32,559 nucleotides of DNA from contig SVGO01000015.1 in assembly GCA_015056305.1 (NCBI GenBank), forward strand, positions 1-32,559, read 5' to 3'. This DNA comes from Clostridiales bacterium (GTDB lineage: Bacteria; Bacillota; Clostridia; Christensenellales; Aristaeellaceae). The notes beneath the pieces were generated by a model, which ran no database searches, was not told the DNA's origin, and saw only the letters and a list, made by a program, of their open reading frames with translations. Every line of letters starts with the position of its first letter. Positions within the stretch are counted from its first letter, which is position 1. Below are positions 32,269 to 32,559 of the stretch, piece after piece. Both the position numbers and the translations under genes were made by a program.

Positions 32269-32559
32269 TTACTTGCCTTCAGCCCTGGCAGCAGCCTTGG
32301 CAGCAGCTTCGCGCTTGTTGATCTTCTGCTGATTGTAGATAGAGAAGAGGACGGTAGCGACAGCAACCACGAAGAAGCCGATGGCGATCGGATGACCGGT
32401 GATGGCCAGGAAGTTGCCGTTGTTCAGGTCCATGAAGCGGACGAAGTTCTGCTCGCACATCGGTCCAAGGATGAGCGCGAGGAGGATCGGGCTGAGCGGG
32501 AACTCAAGCTTGTTCATGATCCAGCCGATCACGCCGAACACCACGCACACGCCCACGTC
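32269..32559 (-). CDS. TctA-family tripartite tricarboxylate transporter permease (C-terminal part)
   Basis: The last 96 residues of a large membrane permease; the start lies beyond the window. FGVIGWIMNKLEFPLSPILLALILGP is the characteristic late motif of TctA, the ~500-residue main permease of TTT transporters for citrate-like and other carboxylates. A second helix (PIAIGFFVVAVATVLFSIY) follows. The tail is basic and alanine-rich (KREAAAKAAARAEGK). TctA works with the small subunit TctB and a secreted receptor TctC, which would be expected upstream, outside the window. Confidence 0.85.
   Translation of the reverse strand, partial: DVGVCVVFGVIGWIMNKLEFPLSPILLALILGPMCEQNFVRFMDLNNGNFLAITGHPIAIGFFVVAVATVLFSIYNQQKINKREAAAKAAARAEGK

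Noticed and set aside
1-32559. CRISPR arrays, tRNA or rRNA genes, transposases, integrases, phage genes
   Set aside because: Looked for on both strands and not seen; the palindromic elements are not regularly spaced and no adjacent mobility gene exists.

Overview
The window is GC-rich, gene-dense chromosomal DNA from a member of the Bacillota, most likely class Clostridia. The evidence is two gene blocks ordered as in Bacillus and Clostridium (yqfC-yqfD-phoH-yqfF-ybeY/cdd-era and plsX-acpP-rnc-smc-ftsY), sporulation genes yqfC and yqfD, a two-gene 2-hydroxyacyl-CoA dehydratase activator system typical of anaerobic amino-acid fermenters, and secreted SH3b-repeat proteins. A Christensenellales- or Oscillospirales-like gut lineage would fit, but this is a guess. 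I saw no phage, transposase, CRISPR array, tRNA or rRNA.

Layout. 1-307 is non-coding: a folded repeat-like element and a terminator. 308-6969 (+) is the yqfC-to-era block. yqfC and yqfD come first. A strong sigma-A-type promoter inside the end of yqfD then probably drives phoH, the 7TM-HD gene (pgpH/yqfF), a fused ybeY-cytidine deaminase gene and era. 7027-8678 (+) holds a GNAT acetyltransferase and a secreted SH3b protein whose ribosome binding site lies in a hairpin. 8861-13162 (-) is a two-gene dehydratase and activator operon with its own promoter. 13466-22632 (+) holds an RNA methyltransferase, plsX, acpP, rnc, smc, ftsY, an unknown membrane-anchored protein and dusB. 22702-24737 (-) is enolase followed by an overlapping TauE/SafE-family permease. 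24896-25798 (-) is a second SH3b protein and 26006-26923 (-) an RluA-family pseudouridine synthase. 27148-30872 (-) is a four-gene operon: aminotransferase, iron-type alcohol dehydrogenase, amino-acid ABC permease and ATPase. Its probable solute-binding protein is divergent at 31135-31902 (+). The window ends inside a TctA-family permease gene (-).

How the genes work together. The two conserved blocks supply ribosome and RNA maturation (YbeY, Era, RNase III, methyltransferase, DusB), phospholipid synthesis (PlsX, ACP), chromosome organisation (SMC), membrane targeting (FtsY) and c-di-AMP turnover (the PgpH-like protein). The accessory genes suggest uptake and fermentation of amino acids. The most notable observations are the ybeY-cdd fusion, which keeps an internal Shine-Dalgarno and GTG at the domain junction; the promoter hidden in yqfD; the sequestered ribosome binding site of the 7635 gene; a stem-loop before rnc; and several folded intergenic elements, two of which share a 20/21 core. 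I found no clearly new multi-gene defence or mobile system.
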